From: Terriglobales bacterium
GTDB taxonomy: Bacteria; Acidobacteriota; Terriglobia; Terriglobales; Acidobacteriaceae
Length of the DNA stretch: 64,000 bases
NCBI GenBank assembly: GCA_025936825.1
Contig: JAICSO010000008.1
Span: 124,001-188,000 of the forward strand
Reading direction: 5' to 3'
Part shown: piece by piece, positions 26,903-33,992 of the stretch
Numbering within the stretch: position 1 is the stretch's first letter
Layout of the letters: every line of letters starts with the position of its first letter
The notes under the pieces: generated by a model
Told to the model about the DNA's origin: nothing
What the model saw: only the letters and a program-made list of their open reading frames with translations
The model's database searches: none
Translations under genes and position numbers: made by a program

Positions 26903-26919
26903 AGCGGCCCACGGCCGCT
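26903..26919 (-). promoter_or_regulatory. Hairpin in the hsp20 leader
   Basis: A perfect 7-bp GC-rich stem, AGCGGCC-GTG-GGCCGCT on the minus strand, lies in the ~70-nt leader between the promoter and the hsp20 start. It is upstream of, not over, the AGGAGG ribosome site. Confidence 0.5.
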
Positions 26920-26944
26920 CGGCTTTGTTGTTAAGCACAAACAA

Positions 26945-26973
26945 AGCATAAAATATGAGTGTCCTATTGTCAA
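26945..26973 (-). promoter_or_regulatory. Strong sigma70-type promoter of hsp20
   Basis: On the minus strand TTGACA (26968-26973) and TATGCT (26945-26950) are exactly 17 bp apart in a locally AT-rich stretch. No CIRCE or HAIR operator is visible. Confidence 0.75.
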
Positions 26974-26997
26974 TAATTGTATATAGCTTATTTTTCT

Positions 26998-28467
26998 TCA
27001 GCTTACGAATGAGATTAGGCATTTAAGGTAAGCCGTCTCGGGGACTCCCAGTACGTTCGGATGGTCCTTGGCTTGGCCACGGTTTTCCAGGATTCGGAGG
27101 TTCCTGTGGGAATCGAGGGCTGCAGATGCAAGGACTTCCAGCAGGTCGGAGGCGCTCACGTGGTAAGAGCAGGAGCAAGTCACGAGGATGCCGCCGGGCC
27201 GGAGCATCTTGAGCGCGCGAAGGTTCAGCTCCTTGTAGCCCCGGATTGCAGTATCGCGGTTCTGGCGGGACTTCGCGAACGCCGGGGGATCGAGAACGAT
27301 GGTGTCGTACTTCCGCCCTGCGTCAGAATAGTCGCGGAGAAGGTCAAAGGCGTTGGCCTCGATCCAATCGATCTCGCGGCCGTTGAGGGCGGCGTTCTGG
27401 TCGGCGGCTTCAAGCGCGGGGCGGGAACTGTCCACGCCCGTGACCTTGTCGCAAGAGCGGGCAAGATGGAGGGCGAAGCCACCCTGGTAAGTGAAAACGT
27501 CGAGTGCTTCACCTCGGGCGTACTTCTCCGCCGCGGCGTAGTTTTCGCGCTGATCGAGGAAGGCCCCGGTTTTCTGGCCGCCGAGGGCGTCGTAGAGGAA
27601 GCGCACGGAGTTCATTTGGAATTCGGTCGTAATCGCGGACGTCGAGCCTTCGACGGGCGAGGCGCCCGTCGCTCCTCTTTCACCTGATGTCATTCCGAGG
27701 AGTGGAGCGGAGCGGAACGACGAGGAACCTGCTTCTCGTCCGGGAACACCGGGTTCCTCACCGCTGAAGCGGTTCGGAATGACATCGTGGTTAGAGTATT
27801 TGAAACTATCTTCGTGGTTAGAGTATTTGGGACTATTCCCTTGCCACACGATCCCACTCTCGCGTTCCGGCAACTGCTCCAGCTTTCGCACCCGCGGATC
27901 GATGCGCTCGACGATCACCCGTGGGTTCAGTGCGACCCGCAGTTCAGAAAGAAATATGTTCCGCATGGGATCGGGATCCCAGGCTTGAGTGAGCACCTGA
28001 AGAGAAAGAATGTCGTTGTATTTATCGACGATGAGGCCGGGCAGAAAATCGCCTTCGCTGAAGATCACGCGATACGCATTAGTGTCCTGCACGAAGCGCT
28101 CGCGATAGACGATAGCGGCACGAATGCGCTCACGAATGAGCTGCTCGATGTCATTCACCGGCTTCGGCGAGATCATGCGGACAGCGATCTCAGAAGCGGT
28201 GCTGTAGAAAGCGGAGCCGAGGGTTCGAGTCACTGGAGGCCGTGTGGGTCGGACATTCTTGTCCGACAAGGTCGGTATGGCGCGGGCACTTTTGCCCGCG
28301 TGGCGTTTCGTTCCAGTGTCCCCGGCCTCTTGCACCAGCACCACGGCCCCGGGTTGCACACCTTCTGCCTCGACCACATCCGAGCGGTACACCCACACGT
28401 GTCCTGCACGTATGCGGTCGGCCCCGCGGCGGGAGACGGCTATAACAGGAGTTCTATCTGTCGTCAT
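26998..28467 (-). CDS. Class I rRNA large-subunit methyltransferase (RlmI-like) with two repeat insertions
   Basis: The protein has an N-terminal PUA domain (GADRIRAGHVWVYRSDVV) and a Rossmann methyltransferase domain (GQKTGAFLDQRENY, ALDVFTYQGGFALHLA, TIVLDPPAFAKS, LVTCSCSYHVS), as in RlmI, which makes m5C1962 in E. coli 23S rRNA. It has 489 residues instead of about 396. Two segments do not fit the family: residues 52-80 and 211-281. Both are encoded by palindromes and repeats of the dispersed families, in frame, between conserved strands, so the enzyme may still work. Its stop lies just beyond the hsp20 promoter. Confidence 0.92.
   Translation of the reverse strand: MTTDRTPVIAVSRRGADRIRAGHVWVYRSDVVEAEGVQPGAVVLVQEAGDTGTKRHAGKSARAIPTLSDKNVRPTRPPVTRTLGSAFYSTASEIAVRMISPKPVNDIEQLIRERIRAAIVYRERFVQDTNAYRVIFSEGDFLPGLIVDKYNDILSLQVLTQAWDPDPMRNIFLSELRVALNPRVIVERIDPRVRKLEQLPERESGIVWQGNSPKYSNHEDSFKYSNHDVIPNRFSGEEPGVPGREAGSSSFRSAPLLGMTSGERGATGASPVEGSTSAITTEFQMNSVRFLYDALGGQKTGAFLDQRENYAAAEKYARGEALDVFTYQGGFALHLARSCDKVTGVDSSRPALEAADQNAALNGREIDWIEANAFDLLRDYSDAGRKYDTIVLDPPAFAKSRQNRDTAIRGYKELNLRALKMLRPGGILVTCSCSYHVSASDLLEVLASAALDSHRNLRILENRGQAKDHPNVLGVPETAYLKCLISFVS
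27653..27840. repeat. In-frame repeat block inside the methyltransferase gene (second insert)
   Basis: Three parts: GACGGGCGAGGCGCCCGTC (27657-27675), a family A palindrome with GATGTCATTC/GAATGACATC ends (27686-27786), and two tandem 27-bp units (27786-27812 and 27813-27839, about 22 of 27 bases equal) that give the repeated residues KYSNH. Together they encode residues 211-281. Confidence 0.85.
28238..28305. repeat. In-frame composite palindrome inside the methyltransferase gene (first insert)
   Basis: GTCGGACATTCTTGTCCGAC is followed by GCGCGGGCACTTTTGCCCGC. Encodes most of residues 52-80. The first hairpin matches 11508-11530 and 56753-56782. Confidence 0.85.
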
Positions 28468-28543
28468 GACTCAATCTTAGCGGTGAAAAGGCCGGTACGG
28501 CCTGCCTGGCCGGAGTTGCCGAGTGCGGTGTCTAACTTCAGGT

Positions 28544-29614
28544 ATGGGGAGGAAGGCAGTTGTCGGCATTGCCGCCGCTTTGATCGTGTGTCCAATCGTT
28601 ACGCTGGTGGGCTATAAGCGCTGGATCGATACGCGCACCTTCAATCCGCTTGATATCCCGGTCTCGCTCTCGCAAGACCATTTCAAGACGCCAGAGTTTT
28701 ACGTCAACTTGAAAGGCCAGTATGCCGCAAAAATAAGCGTGGGCTATGCGGCCAGCGACAGGCCTGAGTGCCAGGAAGAGGCGCTGGAACCGCTCCGAGC
28801 GCACTTCATTGCTTACCAGAACGGAGTCCCGGTTGGTGAAACTGATCAACCTGGGTACGCAGGTTCCGGTTCTCTCGATTTAGAGATAAGAGGTTATTAC
28901 TCTCTCGATGTCAAAATTCTCTCCGATGCTAGTTGCCTTGACTCCGCCCATCCTAGATTGCAGGTGTGGACTTGGGGGTGGTACTACACCGATCGCTTCG
29001 ACACCGCACTTTGGGCCATACCGACGGTTGCAATTGCAGGCCTCGCCGTGCTTGGCTTCGTCGCGACCGTCCTTGCTCGGAAGGCGAAGCCGTGCAGAAT
29101 TGCTGAAACTGAGAAGGAAGAAGTACCAACTGGTTTGCCCGTATACAGGCACCGAACAGTCAAGCTGATGGCGGGCTTCCCGCACTTCCCACTGTTGTGC
29201 GCGACATTGCTGGCCTTGCTTGTGTTCATTTTGGCGATCTTGCAAACTCCGTTCCGTTCAAAGGGTCTCTATGTTTCCGTGGGTGTCAATCCTTCCGACG
29301 TAGGTAATCTCAATTCGCCCATGCCGCCGGTGGTGGTTCGAATTCGGTTACCGAGGCCAGGTGCTGCGCCGAAGCTCTCTGTCGATTCAACTTCCGTCGA
29401 TTGGGATGGCCTAGGAGACGCACTGAAAGTTCAGCTCAAACTTCGCGCACTTTGGGTCGTTTACGTCGACGGGGATTGCAACCTGCCGTGGCAAGATGTA
29501 GCCCAAGTGGCGGATATTGCGAAGGGAGTAAACGCCAAGGTGGTTCTGCTCACGCCTGAAACGAGGAAGCTAGTCGAACCTGAAATGGCGAGAAAAAAAT
29601 CCGCGCGACGATAA
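28544..29614 (+). CDS. Membrane protein with C-terminal ExbD/TolR-like domain
   Basis: A 356-residue protein with three membrane spans: near the N-terminus (VVGIAAALIVCPIVTLVGY), at about 155-180 (IPTVAIAGLAVLGFVATVLA) and at about 215-238 (LLCATLLALLVFILAIL). The last part resembles the periplasmic domain of ExbD/TolR (ALWVVYVDGDCNLPWQDVAQ, AKVVLLTPETRK), which couples proton flow to outer-membrane work. The first periplasmic domain (to residue 150) is unknown. There is no ExbB gene beside it. ATG 28544 is preferred; the frame is open to 28523. It ends one base before the convergent zinc-ribbon gene. Confidence 0.7.
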   Translation: MGRKAVVGIAAALIVCPIVTLVGYKRWIDTRTFNPLDIPVSLSQDHFKTPEFYVNLKGQYAAKISVGYAASDRPECQEEALEPLRAHFIAYQNGVPVGETDQPGYAGSGSLDLEIRGYYSLDVKILSDASCLDSAHPRLQVWTWGWYYTDRFDTALWAIPTVAIAGLAVLGFVATVLARKAKPCRIAETEKEEVPTGLPVYRHRTVKLMAGFPHFPLLCATLLALLVFILAILQTPFRSKGLYVSVGVNPSDVGNLNSPMPPVVVRIRLPRPGAAPKLSVDSTSVDWDGLGDALKVQLKLRALWVVYVDGDCNLPWQDVAQVADIAKGVNAKVVLLTPETRKLVEPEMARKKSARR

Positions 29615-29615
29615 G

Positions 29616-30722
29616 TTAGCTCGCCACGCTGGTGGGTGCAGACTCATGGTGCGTGGCCCGCTCAGCTTTCGCCAGGTCTAGATCTCGCTGGAGATGATCG
29701 AGAACAGAGCTGGGCAGCTCGTTTTCCCACTCGTCCTGCTCGGCATCGGTCCAGTTGCCATTCAGGCGGATGGCGTCGGTGATGTCTTCAGGGAAGGCCT
29801 GGCGATATGCGCCTTCGCGGACGAGGGGATCGCCGATTCTGCGGCCGGTGGCGGCGTCATACACGCGGCGCGAAGCCATGCCTTCGGTGTTTGAAAAACT
29901 GAGAAAGACCTCGCCTTCGGCATTGTATTCCGCGCGGTAATACCAGGCTTGGCTGGCATCAATCTTGGGGTGAGCGCGCTTACGGCTGGGCTTGTCTGCC
30001 TGCTGCTCGACAGGGGCTTCTTTCGAAGCGTCGTAGTAAAGAATGCGCTGGCAGGAGTCGCAGTAGATCAGCTTGCCCGTCTTCACCTCATTGAAGGTCT
30101 GCGGGCGCAGCATGACCGAACATCCCATGCACTTATGATCGCGAACTTCGGCGAGGCCGGAACCGCGGAACTTCAGCACGCGCTCATAATGCCGGATCAG
30201 GTCAGGATCAACGGCACTGCGGGCAGCCTCGCGTTTCGCGGTCCACTCGGCGAGCTCTTTTTCGTCCTTGGCAGTTTCTTCGCGCGCGTGCGCCTTTTCT
30301 TTTTCGATTTCCGACGTCTCGGCTTTCAACTCGGCTTCGGCAGCCTTGACTTCCTTTTCGCGAACCTCGGCGTTCACCATCAGCTCGAGAATCTTGTCCT
30401 CGTTGGCACCGATCTCCTGCTCGGCGAACTGGATCTCGTGCATCAACGCTTTGTACTGATCGTTGGTCTTTACGTCGAGCGACTGGTCGCGATACTTGGA
30501 AATCTTGGTGCGGAGGTCGTTGATGGCGGTTTCGTATTTGCGACGTGCAGCTTCGTCGCCCTTCACCGCGTTTTTTGCCTTCTCCAGAGCGGCCTTGGTG
30601 CCGGCCAGTTTCTGTTCAATGACAGCGACGCGTTTGGGGAGTTCAGCGACTTCCGCCTTCAGGCGGCGGATTTCGGCGTCGGCATGTTGCAGCGCGATTA
30701 AATGCTCTATTTCGGGAGACAT
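29616..30722 (-). CDS. Coiled-coil protein with C4 zinc ribbon
   Basis: A 368-residue protein: a long coiled coil (about residues 5-170; LIALQHADAEIRRLKAEVAE, AAEAELKAETSEIEKEKAHA), then a C4 zinc ribbon with CMGC and CDSC (about 200-225), the layout of the CT398/YbcI-type nucleic-acid-binding family (DUF164). After the ribbon it has an extra ~140-residue domain (IDASQAWYYRAEYNAEGEVF) not seen in the core family. It may bind RNA or DNA; the role is not established. It ends one base from the ExbD-like gene. Confidence 0.85.
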   Translation of the reverse strand: MSPEIEHLIALQHADAEIRRLKAEVAELPKRVAVIEQKLAGTKAALEKAKNAVKGDEAARRKYETAINDLRTKISKYRDQSLDVKTNDQYKALMHEIQFAEQEIGANEDKILELMVNAEVREKEVKAAEAELKAETSEIEKEKAHAREETAKDEKELAEWTAKREAARSAVDPDLIRHYERVLKFRGSGLAEVRDHKCMGCSVMLRPQTFNEVKTGKLIYCDSCQRILYYDASKEAPVEQQADKPSRKRAHPKIDASQAWYYRAEYNAEGEVFLSFSNTEGMASRRVYDAATGRRIGDPLVREGAYRQAFPEDITDAIRLNGNWTDAEQDEWENELPSSVLDHLQRDLDLAKAERATHHESAPTSVAS

Positions 30723-30754
30723 CAGGAGTTGCGGTCATTTTAGCACGCAGAACC

Positions 30755-30840
30755 CCAGCTCTTAGTCATTGGCTTTTTAGCTCTTAAGCTTGTCCCGACA
30801 GCCTTGGCTAAAAGCTAAGAGGGAACAGCTAAAAGCTACA
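30755..30840. repeat. AGCTAA-family inverted repeat
   Basis: AGCTCTTAGTCATTGGCTTT (30759 on) and GGCTAAAAGCTAAGAGGGAA (30803 on). It fills the divergent gap between the zinc-ribbon gene and the MBL hydrolase gene. Confidence 0.75.
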
Positions 30841-30849
30841 ATCGAAGAG

Positions 30850-31701
30850 ATGACACTTCCACGCATCTCCCTCGGCGACTTTGAACTTACCTCGCTTTCC
30901 GACGGCATCCATTATCTTGATGGGGGCGCCTATTTCAGTGTGGTGCCAAAAACGCTCTGGTCGAAGAAGCTGCAACCGGACGAGAATAACCGCGTTCCGT
31001 CCGGGTTGAACTCGGTTCTCATCCGCACCGGGGACAAGAACATTCTCATCGAGACAGGCATCGGTAATAAGCTGCCTCAAAAGATGGCGCAGATTTACGG
31101 GATGCCGGCAAAGCTGCTCGACAGCCTGCACGCCGTTGGCCTTGGCCCCGAGGACATTGATGTCGTTATCAATTCGCACCTGCACTTCGACCACTGCGGA
31201 TGGAACACCATCCGGGAGAACGGCAGCGTAAAGCCCACCTTCGCGAACGCCAAGTACTACGCCCAGGAGGGCGAGTGGCAGCACGCGCACGAGGACCAGC
31301 GCGACAGCGTCAGCTTCTTCACCGAGAATTACGACCCGCTGGTGCAGAGCGGGCAGATGCAGTTGTTGCGCGGGAGCGCGGAAATTCTGCCAGGGATTTC
31401 AGTGGAGGTCTATCCCGGGCACACGCGGGACATGCAGGGGATCTATCTTCGCAGTGCAGGCAAGACCGCGTGTTACATCTCAGACCTGATTCCAACGAGC
31501 AACCATCTCGACCTGTACTGGTTGATGTCTTTCGACCTTTACCCGGTTCAAAGCGTGGAGAGTCGAAAGCGGTTTTACTCACGGGCGATTCCGGAGAAGT
31601 GGCTCGTGATGTTTACGCATGACCACGAGACCCCGTGGGCATATCTGAAGAAAGATGAGCGGGGGAAGATTGCTCTTTCGTCGGAGTTCAACAAACTCTA
31701 A
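30850..31701 (+). CDS. MBL-fold metallo-hydrolase
   Basis: A 283-residue beta-lactamase-fold hydrolase with the zinc motif SHLHFDHCG, a later VYPGHTRDM His, the Asp in ISDLIPTSNHLD and a C-terminal HDHETPW. Members include lactonases and thioesterases; closest in overall look to quorum-quenching-lactonase/PhnP-like groups, but the substrate is not readable. ATG 30850 was chosen over an upstream frame that runs through a dispersed repeat; a GAAGAG stretch directly precedes it. No signal peptide, so it is cytoplasmic. Confidence 0.88.
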   Translation: MTLPRISLGDFELTSLSDGIHYLDGGAYFSVVPKTLWSKKLQPDENNRVPSGLNSVLIRTGDKNILIETGIGNKLPQKMAQIYGMPAKLLDSLHAVGLGPEDIDVVINSHLHFDHCGWNTIRENGSVKPTFANAKYYAQEGEWQHAHEDQRDSVSFFTENYDPLVQSGQMQLLRGSAEILPGISVEVYPGHTRDMQGIYLRSAGKTACYISDLIPTSNHLDLYWLMSFDLYPVQSVESRKRFYSRAIPEKWLVMFTHDHETPWAYLKKDERGKIALSSEFNKL

Positions 31702-31795
31702 CCGCAAAAGGACGCACAGGTCGCTAAGAAAACGAGATTGGAAGCTAAAAGGCTAAAACGTTCGGCCTGTGCGAGTTGGTGTTTTCTGCGGTTAA
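31698..31795. repeat. Mixed GCAAAG- and AGCTAA-type repeats
   Basis: AACCGCAAAAGGACGCACAG (31701 on), GGAAGCTAAAAGGCTAAAAC (31740 on) and TTTTCTGCGGTTAAA (31782-31796), the last facing the first. The right arm reaches the dus stop codon. Confidence 0.6.
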
Positions 31796-33213
31796 ATGGC
31801 TGCGACTGGCGCCACCAGCCGTTGTTCGAAAAAATTTTCCACTCGCGAGAGGATTTCGGGTGCTGCCTTGGACTCGTAAATTTCTTTGCGCAGGGCGGCG
31901 CCGCCGGGAACGCCGTGCGTGAACCATGAGGCGAACTGCTTCATTTTGCCGGTCGCGTCGGGCAGTTCTTCTTCGATCAGCATTTGAAAGTAAGTACGGA
32001 TCATTTGGTAGCGGTCGGCTTCGGAGGGGTGCTCGTAAAGCGCTCCGCGAGCGGCTTCGCCCGCGCAATCCGCCCCGAACTCAGGTCTTCGGGAGGGCAC
32101 GACTTCAGTGGTGCCGCTAGAACTCCCAAGTGGGACCGGGGCTTTAGCCCCAGAAGCCACCGCGGCTAAAGCCGCGTCACTAAATTCATCGTTTCCGGCA
32201 CGGCTGAAGCCGTGCCCTCCCGTCGGAACATCCGGAAAGGTGGCAGCGCCCATTCGACTCCCTCCGGGTCGGTCGCTCAGGACAACCTCGGGCCTTCGGC
32301 CCGATGGACAGCCGAGGGCGGCTGTCCCTACGCGAATCTTTTCGCAATACTGTTCAATTTGGCGGAAGATCCAGGGATTCGCTGGCGCGGTGCGACCAAT
32401 CATGACGGCGTCACACCCGGTTGCGGCCACCATGGCGCAGGCGTCTTCTGGAGTGCGGATGTCGCCGTTACCAATGACGGGAATCTTTACCGCGTCTTTC
32501 ACCGCCGCGATCCATTCCCAGCGCGCGTTTCCGCTGTAACCCTGCTCGCGGGTGCGGGCGTGCAGAGCGACCGCGCACAAACCGCAGTCCTCCGCCATCT
32601 TCGCCAGTTCGACGCAGACGATCTCTTCGTCGTTCCAGCCTGCGCGGAACTTCACCGTGAAGGGAGTCTTCACGGCAGTACGCACGGCCTTGAAGATTTC
32701 GCCGATACGCGGCAGATCGCGCAGCAGTCCTGAGCCGCCGTTACACTTCACGACTTTTTTCGCCGGACATCCGAGATTCAAGTCCACCAGATCAAAACCA
32801 AGGTCCTCGACGATTCGCGCGGCGTCCGCCATAACCTTGGGATCACTGCCGAACAGCTGCGCGGAGATCGGGTGCTCGTCTTCATAAAAATGAAGGTAGC
32901 GTTTGGCCTTCCTATCTTTGGCGCGGAGCACACCGTCGGCCGAGGTGAACTCGGTCATGATCAGGCCGCAGCCACCAAGATTGCGAATGAAGCGGCGGAA
33001 GACGGTGTCGGTGACACCGGCCATGGGCGCGAGAACGGTGGCGGGGGAGATAGTGACTGAACCGATCTGAAGCGAACCGGGAACCGGGACTTGCGCTGCT
33101 CGCGCCGGTGGGACTGCGGGTTGCGACAGGGCCTCGAAGCCAGCATTTACAGCATTGTCACAGCAATTGCTGGGTGCCGCAGGCTTCGGCGCATTGTCCC
33201 AAAACTTCTTCAC
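31792..33213 (-). CDS. tRNA-dihydrouridine synthase with a ~100-residue repeat insertion
   Basis: Dus enzymes reduce uridines to dihydrouridine in tRNA with FMN and NADPH. The TIM barrel shows VLAPMAGVTDTVFRRFI, DLNLGCPAKKVVKCNGGSGL with the catalytic Cys, FTVKFRAGWN, ALHARTREQGYSG and GNGDIRTPEDA. It is most like the DusB group. At 473 residues it is about 100 too long: residues 293-392, between WIFRQIEQYCEK and EHPSEADRYQMI, do not resemble Dus and are encoded by at least four REP-like palindromes in frame. The GTG start gives an N-terminal extension of about 45 residues before the barrel. Confidence 0.93.
   Translation of the reverse strand: MKKFWDNAPKPAAPSNCCDNAVNAGFEALSQPAVPPARAAQVPVPGSLQIGSVTISPATVLAPMAGVTDTVFRRFIRNLGGCGLIMTEFTSADGVLRAKDRKAKRYLHFYEDEHPISAQLFGSDPKVMADAARIVEDLGFDLVDLNLGCPAKKVVKCNGGSGLLRDLPRIGEIFKAVRTAVKTPFTVKFRAGWNDEEIVCVELAKMAEDCGLCAVALHARTREQGYSGNARWEWIAAVKDAVKIPVIGNGDIRTPEDACAMVAATGCDAVMIGRTAPANPWIFRQIEQYCEKIRVGTAALGCPSGRRPEVVLSDRPGGSRMGAATFPDVPTGGHGFSRAGNDEFSDAALAAVASGAKAPVPLGSSSGTTEVVPSRRPEFGADCAGEAARGALYEHPSEADRYQMIRTYFQMLIEEELPDATGKMKQFASWFTHGVPGGAALRKEIYESKAAPEILSRVENFFEQRLVAPVAAI
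32085..32335. repeat. Block of REP-like palindromes inside dus
   Basis: Includes GGGGCTTTAGCCCC (32139-32152), GCGGCTAAAGCCGC (32162-32175), GGCACGGCTGAAGCCGTGCC (32198-32217), GGGCCTTCGGCCC (32290-32302) and GGACAGCCGAGGGCGGCTGT (32306-32325) followed by CCCTACGCG. The third and last match the 26110-26365 cluster. Confidence 0.88.
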
Positions 33214-33280
33214 CCCTTTATTCTACTTGCTTTGGAATCGGTTTCCTCTATGCGACAATTCCCCGCGAGGTCCAGCAGGA

Positions 33281-33598
33281 ATGAAAAAGCTGCGTGAGGT
33301 CCTTCTTACTCAGTACATCGGTGCGATTACGATCGGCTTTGTGCTGGCGCAGATGATAATTGCTGTCGTCTCTGGAATCGTTCAGATCGGTGTGAACTAT
33401 ACATGGGCCAGCCGAGAGCCAAGCAGCGTGATGGGAGGGGCGGCGACGGTGGCGTTTCCCTGGAAAACGATCATCTACTTGCTGGTCACGGCTGTGTTGG
33501 AGCTACTGATTGCATTCATTTTGATCCGCTGGCTGTATGCGGAAGATGAGCCAGATGCTTCAATCGCTCCTCAGAACCAACCCGAAGAGACAGAATAA
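33281..33598 (+). CDS. Small membrane protein of unknown function
   Basis: A 105-residue protein with two hydrophobic helices (IGFVLAQMIIAVVSGIVQI and IIYLLVTAVLELLIAFILI) and an acidic C-terminal tail (EDEPDASIAPQNQPEETE). ATG 33281 has AGCAGGA just upstream. The stop codon overlaps the start of the next gene by one base (TAATG), so the two are coupled and probably work together. No family recognised. Confidence 0.7.
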   Translation: MKKLREVLLTQYIGAITIGFVLAQMIIAVVSGIVQIGVNYTWASREPSSVMGGAATVAFPWKTIIYLLVTAVLELLIAFILIRWLYAEDEPDASIAPQNQPEETE

Positions 33599-33909
33599 TG
33601 AACGTTGCATCAGCACGGCGATTTCCCAGTGCAAGCTTCTATGTTGGCCCAATTGTCGCTGCACTGCTGCTCTCTGCTGGAATAATCGCGATTGTAGACG
33701 CTGTTCGCGAGCCTCTGGCAGCAGCAGTGATAACGGGGATCAATTACGTATTGCATCATCGCTTCCCGGATACACTGCGCATTCAGGAAGCTCACGTATT
33801 CTGGCCAGTCGACGCAACGTACGCTGCTTTTGGAGCCCTCCTGTTGGGCGCCGGATTCTGCGTCGCTTTCTGGATCGCGGGTCAGTCTGATCCTTCAACC
33901 AAGAGTTAG
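33598..33909 (+). CDS. Small membrane protein of unknown function
   Basis: A 103-residue protein with two hydrophobic helices (YVGPIVAALLLSAGIIAIVD and AAFGALLLGAGFCVAFWIAG) around a soluble loop. Translation is coupled to the preceding small membrane protein by a one-base overlap. They may form one complex; the function is unknown. Confidence 0.7.
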   Translation: MNVASARRFPSASFYVGPIVAALLLSAGIIAIVDAVREPLAAAVITGINYVLHHRFPDTLRIQEAHVFWPVDATYAAFGALLLGAGFCVAFWIAGQSDPSTKS

Positions 33910-33951
33910 AAATTACGGGACTACACCTGATAGAATCTCTCGGCAGTTTAA

Positions 33952-33965
33952 AGTTAACGTTAACT
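33952..33965. promoter_or_regulatory. LacI-type operator before the fucosidase gene
   Basis: AGTTAACGTTAACT is a perfect 14-bp palindrome with the central CG and AACGTT core typical of LacI/GalR-family operators. It ends 27 bp before the fucosidase ATG and lies just downstream of a possible TAGAAT -10 box (33931-33936), a position fit for repression. Confidence 0.55.
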
Positions 33966-33992
33966 ATCACGGTTTTTGTGGAGAGCAAGCTT

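Noticed and set aside
27786-27839. Tandem direct repeats as a possible CRISPR start
   Set aside because: Only two adjacent units without a spacer, inside a coding sequence.
31792-33213. Intein in dus
   Set aside because: The inserted segment has no N-terminal Cys/Ser, no His-Asn end and no homing-endonuclease motif; it is made of palindromes.
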